Source: Tetraselmis striata (taxonomy: Eukaryota; Chlorophyta; Chlorodendrophyceae; Chlorodendrales; Chlorodendraceae). Taken from it: a stretch of DNA of 64,000 nt. A model generated the notes under the pieces. That model was not told the DNA's origin and ran no database searches. It saw only the letters and a program-made list of their open reading frames with translations. The translations under genes were made by a program, and so were the position numbers. The stretch's first letter is position 1. Each line of letters opens with the position of its first letter. Where the stretch lies: contig VCJN01000965.1 of the NCBI GenBank assembly GCA_006384855.1, forward strand, positions 186,001 to 250,000, in the 5' to 3' direction. Shown piece after piece: positions 24,261 through 36,252 of this stretch.

Positions 24261-25236
24261 GAGGATATGATGTGGGCGTGTGGTATATTCCCGCCGCTTT
24301 GACCATCGCTTGAGCCAAATGCGCCCCGGTGCATACGTTGAAAACCGAGGGGTGGAGGGCATGGGTCTTGCCTCACGGCCTCTCCACGTCTTGTCCTCCT
24401 TCTCGGTCCAACCATGTACGGTCGTAGCCAGTCCATGAGGTCAACAATGGCGGCGCCGTTCCACGCGTGGTCTTCTCAGACGACACTCAGTCGAAGATTC
24501 GTTGCTAACCACGTCACCGCCTCCCATACCTCCTTTCGCGTTAGCACCTCGGGGAATCCGTAATACGAGACCACCATAGCGGGCATAACGCGTGTTGGGT
24601 TATTGCTTTGCGGCGGTTGTGGTTGGGGGGTGGGGGTGGGGGGGGGGGGGGTAAAGCAGCCTCTGGAGTTAAGAATATTTGAAGCGAACCAATATAAGAT
24701 GAGCCGCTAATGCTCCACGCACGGTCTCGCCCGATAAGAAACCACGGTGCGCGCATGCCCGTAAGGCCGTAAATGGGTTCATGGCATAGCGAGATGCCAC
24801 CACAAAGAGTCTGCCCTCGGCACTCGGCACCATCTTTGGTACGGAGCCTTATTGCGTGAGGTAGTTGTTAGGAATTTGGACGCACGATATGTCTGATAAT
24901 GTGCTCGCCGCTACTAACCAACGGCAGACACATCAAGTTCATTGTAATGAACCATGGCGAAGTAATTGCGTATGGGCAAACGATGTGTTGGGCCGCTGCC
25001 ACGACGGCAACCGGGGATAGGGCATCTGTGTGAAAAACGGTATGCCGAGACTGAAAGCAATTCAAAAGATCCGATCATGTCACATTTCAATCATGCATTC
25101 GAGTCTGGTTTTGCCAAAAAGGGTGCGGAGGCTGTTTTACACGGAAAAGCGCCATTTTATGGCTAGGAAGGTTCAGCGAAAGGGGAGGGAATGTCGGAGG
25201 AGGAGCCCGCAGGGCGGAGGCGGAAAACGGGAGGGC

Positions 25237-25444
25237 GCTGCCGAAGGCAGCGAGCTGGAAGATGGCAGACGAGCTGCTGGTGGCTGTCCTAAGTAGCTCC
25301 CCGGCCGGGAGCGAAGGGCTCGCGGGCGATGGGGTAGCCCGTACCAAACCCCGATGGTAACGGCTTCAAACCACTACATACCGTACGGGTCGCACTAGGA
25401 CAGCTATAGTCCGTTAGGAAACCCCATAAACACGTTTAGATCAT
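25237..25444. repeat. Left 208-bp terminal repeat of copy 1
   Basis: It is identical to 27333-27540 except for four substitutions. It begins GCTGCCGAAGGCAGC and ends CACGTTTAGATCAT. Confidence 0.9.
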
Positions 25445-27332
25445 TTCAATCATGCATTCGAGTCTGGTTTTGCCAGTTTACACGCGGTTCGTTTACGACT
25501 GCGAGCGTGGGCAGTCGGCAGGCGTGCCGACCAGACGAAGGCGGAAGATGTCTTGAGTTGTAGAGGGGTCTCGCGCCAAGAGGACCTCGATCGAGGCGCA
25601 GGCGCATCAGACGCGGGCGGGAGATGTTGACGCCGGCATGACATAGGCCGGACGTGTCGCGGAATTAAGGCGCCGTCTCCCGACGGCGCCCTATAGCATT
25701 GGTTGCGCGCCATGGTGGCGTGCGGCACGAGCCGGAACTGCAGGCCAGTAGAAGCAGCAGGGGTAGCAAAGCCCAAGTTGGCGACGAGCGCCCAGCAAAG
25801 CAGCGGCACATGCACGAGTAGGACGAGTACAGCTGCGCGCACGAGCGCGCGAGCGCGCCGAGTACAGTCAGGTGAAGTACTGGTGCACTGTACCCGACGC
25901 AATGATAATTCGTACCATGTACCTGTACTGGCGATGCACGTTACGAGGGGTGGACACGCAACAACTCGCGATGACAGCGATGTACTGCTGCCGTCATCAC
26001 CAACGGTGGTTGTTTCGCCCCCTTGCGCGAAGAGCGGCGGGTGAAACGCACAACGCTGAGGGCGCGGAAATGTGGAACCCTGTGTGGTCGTGCCGTACCG
26101 GTTCAGGTGTGTCGGGGTCGGTTGTCGGCGACGTCGCAGAAGACCCGCCGACTCGGTTAGCTGTCGCCGTGGGTCTTTCTTCGCGGAGAGCGGTGAGCCG
26201 ACCGCCGTTGCTGCACCAACGACGGCTGCTGACCAACCCACAAAGCGTAGGCTTAGGATGATGCCACGAAACGCACAAGTCGCGTTAGGTGGCGGAGCTG
26301 TCCCCCGGCGGGCAGCTCGTGTTGTCACAGATGCGTTGCCGTGATGTTGGAAACGGGTTGGCCGGCGTAGAGGCCCTTGTAGCCTATGCCGGCCCGTAAC
26401 GATGCCAATGATGTCGGAGCGAGGGTGACGACGAGGCGGCCGCTGCTGCTGCACCAGCGACGGCCGCCGAAGTCCCAAACCCAGAGTTGGCCAAGGGTAG
26501 TTACGTACACCACGAGACGCCAGGCACGCCAGGTGGTAGAACTGCCCCCCGGCGGGCAGCTGCAGGTTGTCGTGGTCCTTGTGACGACGACGTTGGAGTA
26601 GGAGACGTCGGAGACGCATCGGCACGGGCCGCACAAACGCCTCCCACTGCGACCACAGCAAACGTTGCTGAAGCTTCATTGGGGCGAGGGCAACGAGCCC
26701 TCTCAAAACACCGGCGCGTGAGCGGCGCCACCCATGTAACATGCCAATTACGCGAGTAGTTCCGGAAAACCACAGCATGTAACGACCATTGGTGCCACGG
26801 CGCCCTGCTGCGAGGACACGGGGACTGGGTTGCAGTGTCTTGCGGGACAACAAGTGGTCGCCCCGACGACACGGACGTCCTCCTCCGTCCGCGCCGATTT
26901 GTTGCGGTGGGCGTAGTTGTCGTCGTTGACAACCGTGACGAGCAGCGGCCATGGTGCCGAGCGCGTCCACCTCACCTAAACCTCAAGAGTTGACTACTGC
27001 GAGAGGGCGCTCCACTGCGGGAGCCCCGAAGGCCTGTATTGCGACTCGACTTCGGGTGTCGAGGTTTAAAACCCCCCCAGCGGGGACCCCCCAGCTCCAA
27101 TTCCTTGCCGTGCGCATCGCCATCCGAAAAGGTCCCAGCTGCAAAGCCAGGGCAAAAACGGAAAACGACCTCGGGCGCACGAGTAGGGAAAACCACACTA
27201 CCGAGGGGCTGTCTGTCGCTGCTTGATGTTGTAACGCATGTGCGCGGCACGACGACTCACTACCGGGTGGATGAACCTCGGTGCGGACTTGTTCAGCCTC
27301 AGTGACCCTCGGGCGCACAAGTACGCGAAGCC

Positions 27333-27540
27333 GCTGCCGAAGGCAGCGAGCTGGAAGATGGCAGACGAGCTGCTGGTGGCTGTCCTAAGTAGCTCCCCGG
27401 CCGGGAGCGCAGGGCTCGCGGGCGATGGGATAGCCCGTACCAAACCCCGATGGTAACGGCTTCAAACCACTCCAGACCGTACGGGTCGCACTAGGACAGC
27501 TATAGTCCGTTAGGAAACCCCATAAACACGTTTAGATCAT
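27333..27540. repeat. Right 208-bp terminal repeat of copy 1
   Basis: It has the same length as the left repeat, about 98 percent identity and no indels, which indicates a recent insertion or gene conversion. Confidence 0.9.
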
Positions 27541-27694
27541 ACACGCGGACAACCGCATATATAGCCATACAGCCGCTACACGGGCAGCCGAGTACTGGTA
27601 TACCGCGCCACACTAGTATCGATACCGGGCAGCCGGGTATCGGTACGAGTATAGCTAACATTCCATCCTGTCCCATCCATGGACGACTGATTCC

Positions 27695-27780
27695 ATTCTC
27701 CGGGTGATAGGGAGTTTCGAACCAGTGACCTCCTGGATCGCAGCCAAGGCTCCGAGAAACCAGTGAAAGCAATTCAAAGG
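27695..27780 (-). repeat. tRNA-like fragment with B box
   Basis: On the minus strand CACTGGTTCGAAACTCCC resembles a tRNA T-arm with a B box, and a D-arm/anticodon-like stretch lies upstream. No complete cloverleaf could be folded by eye. It is probably a SINE head or tRNA relic rather than a functional tRNA. Confidence 0.4.
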
Positions 27781-28610
27781 TGAAGGTGAGAAGACGCCCG
27801 CGGCTCGGCCTTGGGGGCATCGATACATATCCGTTGTATGTGTCCCACACGACAAGATGTTTCCACATATGTATCGAGGCTGTAAGGCTCGCAAGGAAAC
27901 GAAAAGATATTACACGGCCTTTGCTAGTTGTTCAATCATCGCGTGTGTCCAACGGAAGCTCGCGCGAGGGCTGAATGTGTCCACTCGCTGGGCATGCCCC
28001 GCCTTGGACGCCATTCGAAGTCCGCGCGGGAGGTGTGGAGAATCCAACTTATGAGATTCCTCGCGCCGCGGATCTGTTGCATGCGACTTTAGGCATCACT
28101 TACATCGCCATATGCAACTCACATTCGTTCTAATAGCATATGCGTTAACTTCGCACCTCGTAAAACGTGCTTGACACCGGCGGAAGCACTGCCTACGTAT
28201 TGTATTCGGTGAGAACGTGTTGGTGGGCCCTTCATGTGCGGCCCTTGGAGGGGCCGATGACCACCTCCATGGGTCACAACCACCCTTCGCCGCACCAACA
28301 ATGTCGTGAGATAGCAGTAGCACGGAAGACCACCGGGCACTCCGCCAAGGTTCATGAAATGGTCAATAGCCCACTCAATAGGTACTACCTAGAAAGGTGT
28401 GACAATATCTTATCCAAGGAAGTGATGATCAGGTGAGGTCGACAACCCCAGCCACATGCGAGGGTCATCGATCCGTGAACAACTGGCTGGAATCTGCATG
28501 ATTTATCCAGTTGTTGAGTTAGTACATATATGATAGCACAACCCGCCACAACCCGCCCCCTCCCTTCATCAACAACCCGACCAAATATCATTCATTGATT
28601 GATATTAATA

Positions 28611-28897
28611 AATATAAAGTAAAGTTCGCCCCGGGCCAATCATCGGCAAACGCCGCCCAACACTTGATCTTGCGCTAATTGCAGTCGTTGGCGGTCTGGT
28701 ATGATAGTCATTAGATCATTGCCTCACTCGTAAACCCCGAACTCCCAAACGGAAGGGCTAATGCATCAAACAAGTAAACCGGGACACGGGCCCGGCCGGT
28801 CGATATTGCTCTGAAGTGATAGAGCCGGGAATCGACGATCCGGGGACCTCCCCCAAGTAGGAGACCACCGCTCTGCCGCGAGCGCGATTACGAGGCC
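28611..28897 (-). mobile_element. tRNA-derived SINE, copy 2
   Basis: Read on the minus strand it starts with an A-box-like CGGCAGAGCGGTGG and a B-box region ending CGATTCCCGGCT. It then follows copy 1 (12119-12370) block by block: TTGATGCATTAGCCCTTC, GTGAGGCAATGATC, CAAGTGTTGGGCGGC and the end GGGGCGAACTTTACTTTA. The tail runs into an AT-rich stretch. This copy keeps more of the head than copy 1. Confidence 0.8.
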
Positions 28898-30091
28898 TGT
28901 TTGATATGATGACGATGTCGAAGACAATGGGATGGGACAGAGGGCACCGTTACGTTTCGAGTCCTAAGGATTATGTCTATTGGGTAATGCTGATCGGGTC
29001 GCGACGGATACACACACGATTCGGTAAATCTGATCGATGCGATGGCGCGCGTATATTACTGTTTCGAGGACGGTGACCGGGTGTGCTTAGTCGCTAAAAA
29101 ACGGGCGGTGCAATTAATAGTGCGGTTTTATATAGGTAAAAATCGCTCAAGTCCTTACTTCATAGGTACCCGTAACCGTAGAGGGACAGCGGGTAAACTT
29201 CATGGAAATCATGCTATCAGAAATACTGCAGGGAATAAAAAAACCTACCACAAATTGGCCTACCACAGAAACGGTTCTCGTGATTTTTGCCCGATTTTTG
29301 CGTTGCGGAATATTTGCTACTCTTATCTCCATATAGACGTTGCGTAATAAAGGTTACTATATTGGTCAGTATTGTCCTCATCTTATAAATCATAATACCT
29401 AGCGACTATCGGGTTGTAAATATCTAATAATTATGTGGGACATGTATGGGATATGTGGTCATTAACTACTATGTCCTGCAAGAAAAGTACAATTTAATCT
29501 ACGCCGGCAGTCATCCGGCATAGTATTACTCTAAAATAACCAGCACAGTACTGATTAATACTGTACAATTGGGCTACGGGTACACGTACCGGTATTTCCG
29601 CAGCGCGTGGTCGCGCGCAACTAATGTTACAATGCCGCTACATGGTATGTTAGTACTTGAAGTACTTGAATCGCCTTCTGCTGCTATAGCTCATGTAAAT
29701 AATAATGTTAGTACTTGAAGTTGTACTGACGCGTACGGCTCTGCTGCGGTACAGCGGCCTGCTCCCCAGGGCACCACCGCGTGGGCGGGGCAGATCACGG
29801 CTGCTGCCACGGGCGAAGCTCGCTCATGCACACCCCGGGCAGTACTTGAGAGCTCGACCGTTATTTACTGAGGAAATAATGAGGAAAGGCAAAGGAAACA
29901 GCCCACCGGGGGGGGGGGGGATAGGTATTATATATAAACGGACACAAGACTGGGCTGTGAGATACTTCAATGACACTCACGAAGCATTTACTGACATTCC
30001 ACTCAACTTCCGAAGCAATTTCAAAGCGCGCCACTTCAAGACCTTGCTCGCATTAGTATCCCACTCTTGCCAGTCAAGCGCAGGTGATAAA
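28898..30091. other. Intergenic, no supported gene
   Basis: A 101-codon frame at 29042-29347 has no recognisable motif. A GTTAGTACTTGAAG motif is repeated near 29650 and 29706. A 12-nt G run lies near 29909. Confidence 0.4.
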
Positions 30092-30628
30092 ATGGATCGC
30101 ACCGAGTCTACCAGTCGACGTCCAATCCGCAGCTCGGCAGCTCAGCGCGTGCGGCGTAGCTCCAGCAGCCGGTGTTTGAAGCAGCACGCGTCCGAGCGCA
30201 ACACCCTGCGCCGTAGTAGCTCCTTCACCGCACCGCACGACAGTAGGGATCGCAGTATGTCCGCGAACAGGGACCCAAGACATCGTCGCCGCTGTTGGGA
30301 ATCCCGACTCTCTAAGCTGCACCCAAAGGAGAAGGTGTCGGTCACCGAGGCGGAGAACCGCCAGCGAGCAAAGCCAGGGAAGGCAGATCCTCACGCGTTG
30401 CTCAATCACCGAGTACACATCCCATCGAAAAACAAGAATCAGCTTCAGGACCTGACCAACCAGCTGCAGAGAGCAAATTCTCTCATGGAAAACGTGGAGA
30501 TGTCACGTTCGTCTTTCGACCACACGGAAAGGAAGCTTGAAAACAAGTTCAACGATCTGGTATACACGTGGGTAGAGCCGCAGCACACGCGGAGTCCTCG
30601 ACACGACACCAAGGCGAAGCGGGATTAA
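30092..30628 (+). CDS. Hypothetical basic protein, 178 residues
   Basis: The frame is open without introns from an internal ATG. It could start as far upstream as 29705, but that leader is Pro/Arg-rich and crosses a G run, so the shorter form is preferred. The N-terminal third is Ser/Arg-rich and probably disordered. The C-terminal part is helical and charged, with NKNQLQDLTNQLQRANSLM and then a segment ending LENKFNDLVYTWVE. This resembles a short coiled coil. No family is recognised. A spurious frame in GC-rich DNA cannot be excluded. Confidence 0.4.
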   Translation: MDRTESTSRRPIRSSAAQRVRRSSSSRCLKQHASERNTLRRSSSFTAPHDSRDRSMSANRDPRHRRRCWESRLSKLHPKEKVSVTEAENRQRAKPGKADPHALLNHRVHIPSKNKNQLQDLTNQLQRANSLMENVEMSRSSFDHTERKLENKFNDLVYTWVEPQHTRSPRHDTKAKRD

Positions 30629-31211
30629 AGCACGCGTGCACATGGCTTGAATCTTGGCGCTCTGCTCGATAGCCAGCACGAGGTGATATTGCAATCATGT
30701 TGCTTCACCTTCCTCTGACCACACTTCTCCTCATGCGCAGCCGATCCACAACGTCGCTCGCAAAATAGCGACTGTAAATATCTTCTAGACATATCAAATA
30801 ATATGATAGAGAAGCAGTCCAAGAAGGTGTATTTTTACGAGTATGTGCATGCTGGATAGTCATAATCCGTTTGTAATATTATCGCAATGCTTCAGTAAGA
30901 CATTGACAACACCGTTGAGCAGTTGAACTTCAATCTTCACATTTCTGGTGGCTGTAGCTAGCACTATGTAGCATCTTTCTGGTGTCACACTCACCTGCAT
31001 ATCTTTCATGTACGTCTTGTCGCTATTATTCGTATTATCAGGGGTGACCATCAATAAGTTCCGCCCTTCTCTCATTGATGGCCTTCATCATAGAGCAGCA
31101 ATGCATTACATCGCGCGTGCTGCTGATGCGCTGCTTCAAACTGGTACCCGAACGAATCCGGATTCTCCCCTGATGGGTTTTACAGTGTTAGCGAGCTAAG
31201 CCCGCCCGGCA

Positions 31212-31234
31212 CGCCGCCGCCGCCGCCGCCGCCG
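31212..31234. repeat. (GCC)n trinucleotide repeat
   Basis: About seven GCC units lie in otherwise AT-rich intergenic DNA. Confidence 0.85.
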
Positions 31235-32529
31235 TATTCCTCGCATATTCGTACCAATACTCGTATGAATTACACAAATGATAGACTCGGGGCGAACTTC
31301 GTTTTCAGTTTTACACAAATAATATTTGCGCAGGCGGACGAAGCCAGGCCAGGGGGTTGGCACAAGGTCGCTGAAATTTGACGCCGGTTGACGTTAACAC
31401 CCTGGATGTAGAAATGCTAACTCTTCTCTGGTTTACACCCTGGCATCTCACAACCCAGAACGTAGTTTTTTAGGGAAATAACTAAATGAGAAATAATGTT
31501 GCGTAGCTGCTGCTCTGCACGGCTGTGTGCCGACATGTAGCCAGATACGGGTGTGCATTGGTTTCATGCAAGGTCATATCGAACACATTAATAATGGGCG
31601 CAATACCCAGGCAATTGCAATGGTGAGGATAACTGCATGAGGATAACTGCGTGAGTATTAAGATGGCGTGCAGCCCTGGGAACCCAATAACCGGAGACTG
31701 GTTTTAACCATTCCTTCAATCGCGTAATGATAAATCTTCATTCATGCGGCGGTACCTCATCGGACAAGAACGTCTGTGAATGTAATTTGCAACTGCTGAA
31801 GACTGCATGATTCTGCTGACATACATTTCAATGCAATGCTGCTGTGCGTTGCTGATGGCTAGAGCACCACGATGTGGGCGCCTAGTATCCTCGCATGCTG
31901 ATGATTCGCCTCGTGCGCGCGCTACATCGCTTAAGCAGTTTGTCTGGTTCACATCACGTGTCCCCGCTTCTCAGACTGCGGTCACTTCTTTGTAACCAGC
32001 AGTTCCATCCGACACCACCGATACGAGTTGGGACTGCACGCCGTAGGCGGCATGTGCACAGTGGTGAAGATAAATGCAAAGCTGTGCATTCTTCACATAA
32101 GATACGAGCAGGGGCTGTGTCGCTGTAGGGAGTCGGTACTGTACCCCAGGATGGAGCGATGGGTAGCGTGTTAGGTGCCAAGAACGCACGATTGACGTAG
32201 GTCTGGGTATATGAGCCGATGTTTGTAACTGTGCAAATGTATTCAATGCGCTGCGGGAATTTTCTACTGCGGAAATGGATTGAGGCTGCACCGACAATTC
32301 AACAATGCGCCGCCGCTCAAATTCTGTGAGTGCGCTAATCACCTCCCTCCCCTGGGACCACATGCGCCACCCACGAGTAATGAGTGGCTGCTGTCGGGGC
32401 GCCACTTTCCCATCACTGTCAGCACAGTGGCATACTTAAACCGGCTATCGTGCATGTAGCCAACAAGCACATTACAGGAAAGCCGCCGCCCCCCCCTGAC
32501 CATGGCATCAGAGTGTGCACCATGCACAC

Positions 32530-35225
32530 CAGCAACACCATACCAGACAGGTCGAACACTCTTAGCACTCTCCCAGATTTCCAGCGAACATGTATGCACT
32601 ACGGTGGTAAAGTTGGCCTGAACACCAGTCCAGGCTAGGGCTGTCTGATGGGAGGCACTCTGATGCCAATCATGGGGACGCCTTCATCGGAGACTTCCCC
32701 TGCGGACAGAATCACACCAAATCCTCATACCTACAGGTTTGCTGGCCTCCTCCAACCGACCACGCGGCTGGCGGTATCTCCTCTGGTATGTGAGCATATT
32801 GCGAATCATTGTATTGCATGCAAGCCCAGCATGCTGTCACCGACCTATCCTTATCATGGCCATACAAACATGCGCATGCATGTACTTATTCATGCCAACT
32901 GTCCAGAGTTTGCATGCAGCATTCCTGTTGTTCAGATCATAATGGAGTGCGGACACCTGGCAACACAACATGTTTGTTTAAAGCAAGTTCTCCTGACAGG
33001 GCTGTGTGGTCCACGCACCTGTATCATCAACATAGTAGTCCGACAGGTCATAGTCCGCCATGTCCACCGTCGTGCTTGAGGTGCCACTGCGGGCGACATC
33101 AGCGTCCTCAGCGCCGGCGCCATCCCCCCCAGTGGGTGCTTGCGCCGCCGGCTGCTGCTGTGCTCCCGCTGTACTGTTGCCCCTTTCGCTGGGCGTACTC
33201 TCCAGTCGGAGGCTCCCTGGGTCTGAGGCAGGCGGGCCTGCATGATTTAGCATCGAGCACCTCAACCAGCAAGGAGGGGAGGCGCAGCCGGTGGGCAGTG
33301 GTGGTACTACAACGCTGCCGCAGGTTCATGTTGCAGGCATCTCCTCATCTCAGGCATGGTGGCGGTGGTGGCTGCAGCAGCAGCAACGCACCCGACGCGG
33401 CCCGGACGAAAGAGTTGGTGAGGTACACATCCGCCGGAATCAGCACATTGTCAACGACGATTATTGCAGCCTGCCAGGGAGCAAGCAGCGAGCAGCAGCC
33501 AGCGCGAGGCGTAGCTGGCGTGTGAGGGAGCACATGGATACCTAGAAAAGGCTCTGCCAACGCGAGTAGCACAGCAACGACGAAAGGGGCACCTACATTG
33601 CAAATGTTGTACATCAGCTCGATCCGCAGCTGGGCCGCTTCGTTTCCAGTTCCCACAAAGTTGTAGTGGCTCATTTCGCTGTTGTCGGCAACGCAGACCC
33701 CATCACGCACACCCACAAGCGCGGTTACTATGCTGTTTCCACTGCAATGGCATTGGGTGTCCAGCAAATGTACTCAAACGTGAATAGGGTAAGACTGAGT
33801 ATCGGAAGGTCACAAGCATTTATGGAATATTACCTCCATTCCACCAACAGAGGGTTCCCAAAGTCGAGGGTGAGCAACACCTGCCCATCCTGCAGGTCGC
33901 TGCGGACGTCCAGAACGGCCGGGATGATCTGCACGCAGCGGAGCACAGAGGTGCCGCGGACTATTAGCAGGCCTTTACACACATTCTCTCATTGTACCGC
34001 AGAGTAACACTGACACGCATGCCAGATACGCGAGTCTCCAGGGCAACAGGCAGAGGCCTCACGTGCTGCTCCAAGATGCGCCTCACGACTGCACGGTCTT
34101 GCAGCAGATCGCCCACGGAATCCAGGCCAAGTTGGCGGACAGCATTACTAAACGCCTGCACAGGAAGAAGTTAGCACACTATGGCATGATAAAAGGTCGG
34201 TGTATCCAGGCCCACTCATGTCAGGCGCAAGTACACTCAGCGACGGCGCACACCTAATCCACCAGTGACATGTACGGGAGGAAGGGCGGCGAGGGGGCGC
34301 TTTCCCCCAAGAAATAAGGAATGCAAAAGAGAGGGGAAAGTAGGGAGAATGCTGTTGAGAAGTGTCAGGCACTGTGAGGAATCAAGAAGGATCCGCCACC
34401 TGATTGGTTGGGGTCAGCAACGTGATGAATGGCGTCTCCGATTTCATGGTCTCTAGCAGGCCTGCACCCTGTAGTGCGCGGACGGTGAGGGAAAGGAAGT
34501 CCAGGTCTTGCAGAACGTCTGTCATGAGGGTGCAGTCCTCCTCGACAGGAATACTCTCCCCTGCCGTACAGGCGCAATACGTATGGCGTCACAATATGGT
34601 GACATTCATAGCTGCCAGGCAAAATCTTCATTTTATGTGTCTGACGCCCCTAACATCAAGGCTGGCGAAACAGTCTGCCATGCATCACTGTAGCATATGC
34701 TCACTGCGCATTTAGCATCATCACCGACTATTGTCCTGCAAGGCATATATCTTATGTGGCTCCAAAGTGTAATTATTATCCATATTTCACTGTACGTCGT
34801 CAACTCTTCACCAACATGTATAGCATTACCGATAGCTGCTCCGGAATCCGGATGGACATTCCGACCCCAGCCCGAAAAATGCTCACCGTGCTGTCATGTG
34901 CAAGAAGCTGCGGATGTCGGCGACAGTGCGGTAGGTACCACCTTTCGCTCTGTTAGCTGCTTTGACACTTTCCATGTCATCCTGTCAGTGGGCTCAAGAG
35001 GAGGTGCGGGGCATGGTAGGTGTGATTCGCCTCACCGTCCACTCCGTTCTGGGTCTGGTTGCCGCGGTTAGGGCTCGGCGGCTGGCCAAGGACGGAAGTC
35101 AGGCTCGCCGACAGCAGCAGACACAGCCCCCACAGGAGTGCGACGCATCGCGGGGTCGTCGGCTCCGACCGTCGCCGATCACGTCCGCCTTGTCGCTGGA
35201 CTCGTCGGCATATGCATCTTTCCAT
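32530..35225 (-). CDS. Multi-exon gene, signal-peptide-like start, family unknown
   Basis: Exons supported by frame and phase are 35036-35225, 34400-34560, 33981-34155, 33834-33960, 33597-33741 and 33392-33470. Probable further exons end at 33019 and at 32530 (start 32617), and coding may continue to about 31971. Phases close from 34560 down to 33392. The first exon has an ATG, a basic stretch and a hydrophobic run CVALLWGLCLLLSASLTSVLG, so the product may be secreted or membrane-anchored. Later exons give LLVEW-S-GNSIVTALVGVRDG, EAAQLRIELMYNICN, IIVVDNVLIPADVYLTNSF and VVHTCSLEIWESAKSV. An acidic Asp/Tyr-rich stretch (MADYDLSDYYVDD) precedes 33019. I do not recognise the family. The link from exon 1 to the exon at 34560 and the borders near 33250 are unresolved. 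Confidence 0.6.
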
Positions 35226-36099
35226 AAAATATTCACTCCAACTATCCGTCGTCGCTACTTCTGCCGACGCTGCTTAATATTGCATTCTAGCTATTGCTGC
35301 CAGGATGCCCTCCGGGCGTCTCGCTGATGCTGCACGCGAACAGTGGCGCTCCAGGGAGGTGCCTCCTGATATCTGCGCGTCGATCCACTGGCTCGAAAAA
35401 TACTCGGTATCAGTAGCAGCCTCAGTGCTGAGAGTCGCAGTTCTATAATACTCTGGGTACTGTATATACGACTACCACCTACCACTCACCACTCGCTCTG
35501 GCTGTCACCTTTGGATATGCGCGTCAGCATGCGGTCACCCCCACGACGGTCGGCCCGTCCTTCGTGCAAGAGTTCCACCGCACAGTATAAGTGGGCGCGT
35601 CAGATATCCCCACCCCGCTCCCCAATAAATGAACGAATGTACTCCTGCTGTTGGGCCAAGTCAGCGGACGTGACGATGTCGAGCGGCGGTAACTTGGGGC
35701 ATCCTTGTCACAGACCACGCGAAGAGAAGGCGATACTCGTACGTGTGCAGGCGGCGGCTGTGTCCTGGCGACTATATTTACCGCCGCTCGCTGGAGGTAG
35801 ATGGAGTGCATACGAATCCGGTCACCCGTACCGGTGTACACCGCGTCGTACTGGTAGGGGTAATGCTGCTGACGAATTTCATCTCCAAGACGATTGAACG
35901 ACAGAGCACGCGTGGCATATTGTCAAGAAAACAAGGATTTACAGAAGCTGAATCGTCTTGAACCGGTAGTGCTATATTTATGTCATGATTTAGAGCGGCG
36001 CGACGGCCGACGGGGGGTACACATATAGATAGGGACCACCACCGGCGGTATACCTGGGCAGCGTGCAGCATGCTTACAAAAAAGGCGCGATAGAAATGT
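35226..36099. other. Intergenic, no supported gene
   Basis: Overlapping frames on both strands reach 128 codons between 35511 and 35897. None has a domain, a matching exon or clear splice sites. Confidence 0.4.
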
Positions 36100-36160
36100 T
36101 TTCCCGCCCCCGGGACAGGATGACTGGCACCAGTGCAACCTTTGCAGCGTCTCTACGACG
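36100..36160. repeat. Dispersed ~100-bp repeat, copy 2 (inverted, partial)
   Basis: The reverse complement matches the GTCGTAGAGACGCTGC-to-CGGGAAAA part of 23186-23285. It lies about 90 bp upstream of the second terminal-repeat element. Confidence 0.7.
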
Positions 36161-36252
36161 GCGCGATAATTTAAACAATATAAATAACATTTCCTGTAAT
36201 ATTATGGATTTCTTGATTTCTTGTAATATATAATGTATATTGTTATTTCGGA

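Larger units (their letters stand above)
25079..27540. mobile_element. Terminal-direct-repeat element, copy 1 (LTR-like, no pol seen)
   Basis: Two 208-bp direct repeats (25237-25444 and 27333-27540) differ at four positions and have no indels. Between them lies GC-rich DNA containing two diverged copies of a module of roughly 245 bp; each copy includes CCCCCGGCGGGCAGCT. The block GAGTCTGGTTTTGCCA occurs at about 25099 and 25459. A related but diverged element lies at 36253-38010. A 506-codon minus-strand frame (25450-26970) spans the copy. It is Arg/Pro-rich and only loosely frame-conserved in the other copy, so I do not accept it as a gene. No reverse transcriptase, integrase or transposase is visible. 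Confidence 0.6.

Noticed and set aside
25450-26970. 506-codon minus-strand ORF
   Set aside because: It is Arg/Pro-rich, spans internal repeat modules of the terminal-repeat element, and its frame is only loosely kept with indels in the second copy.
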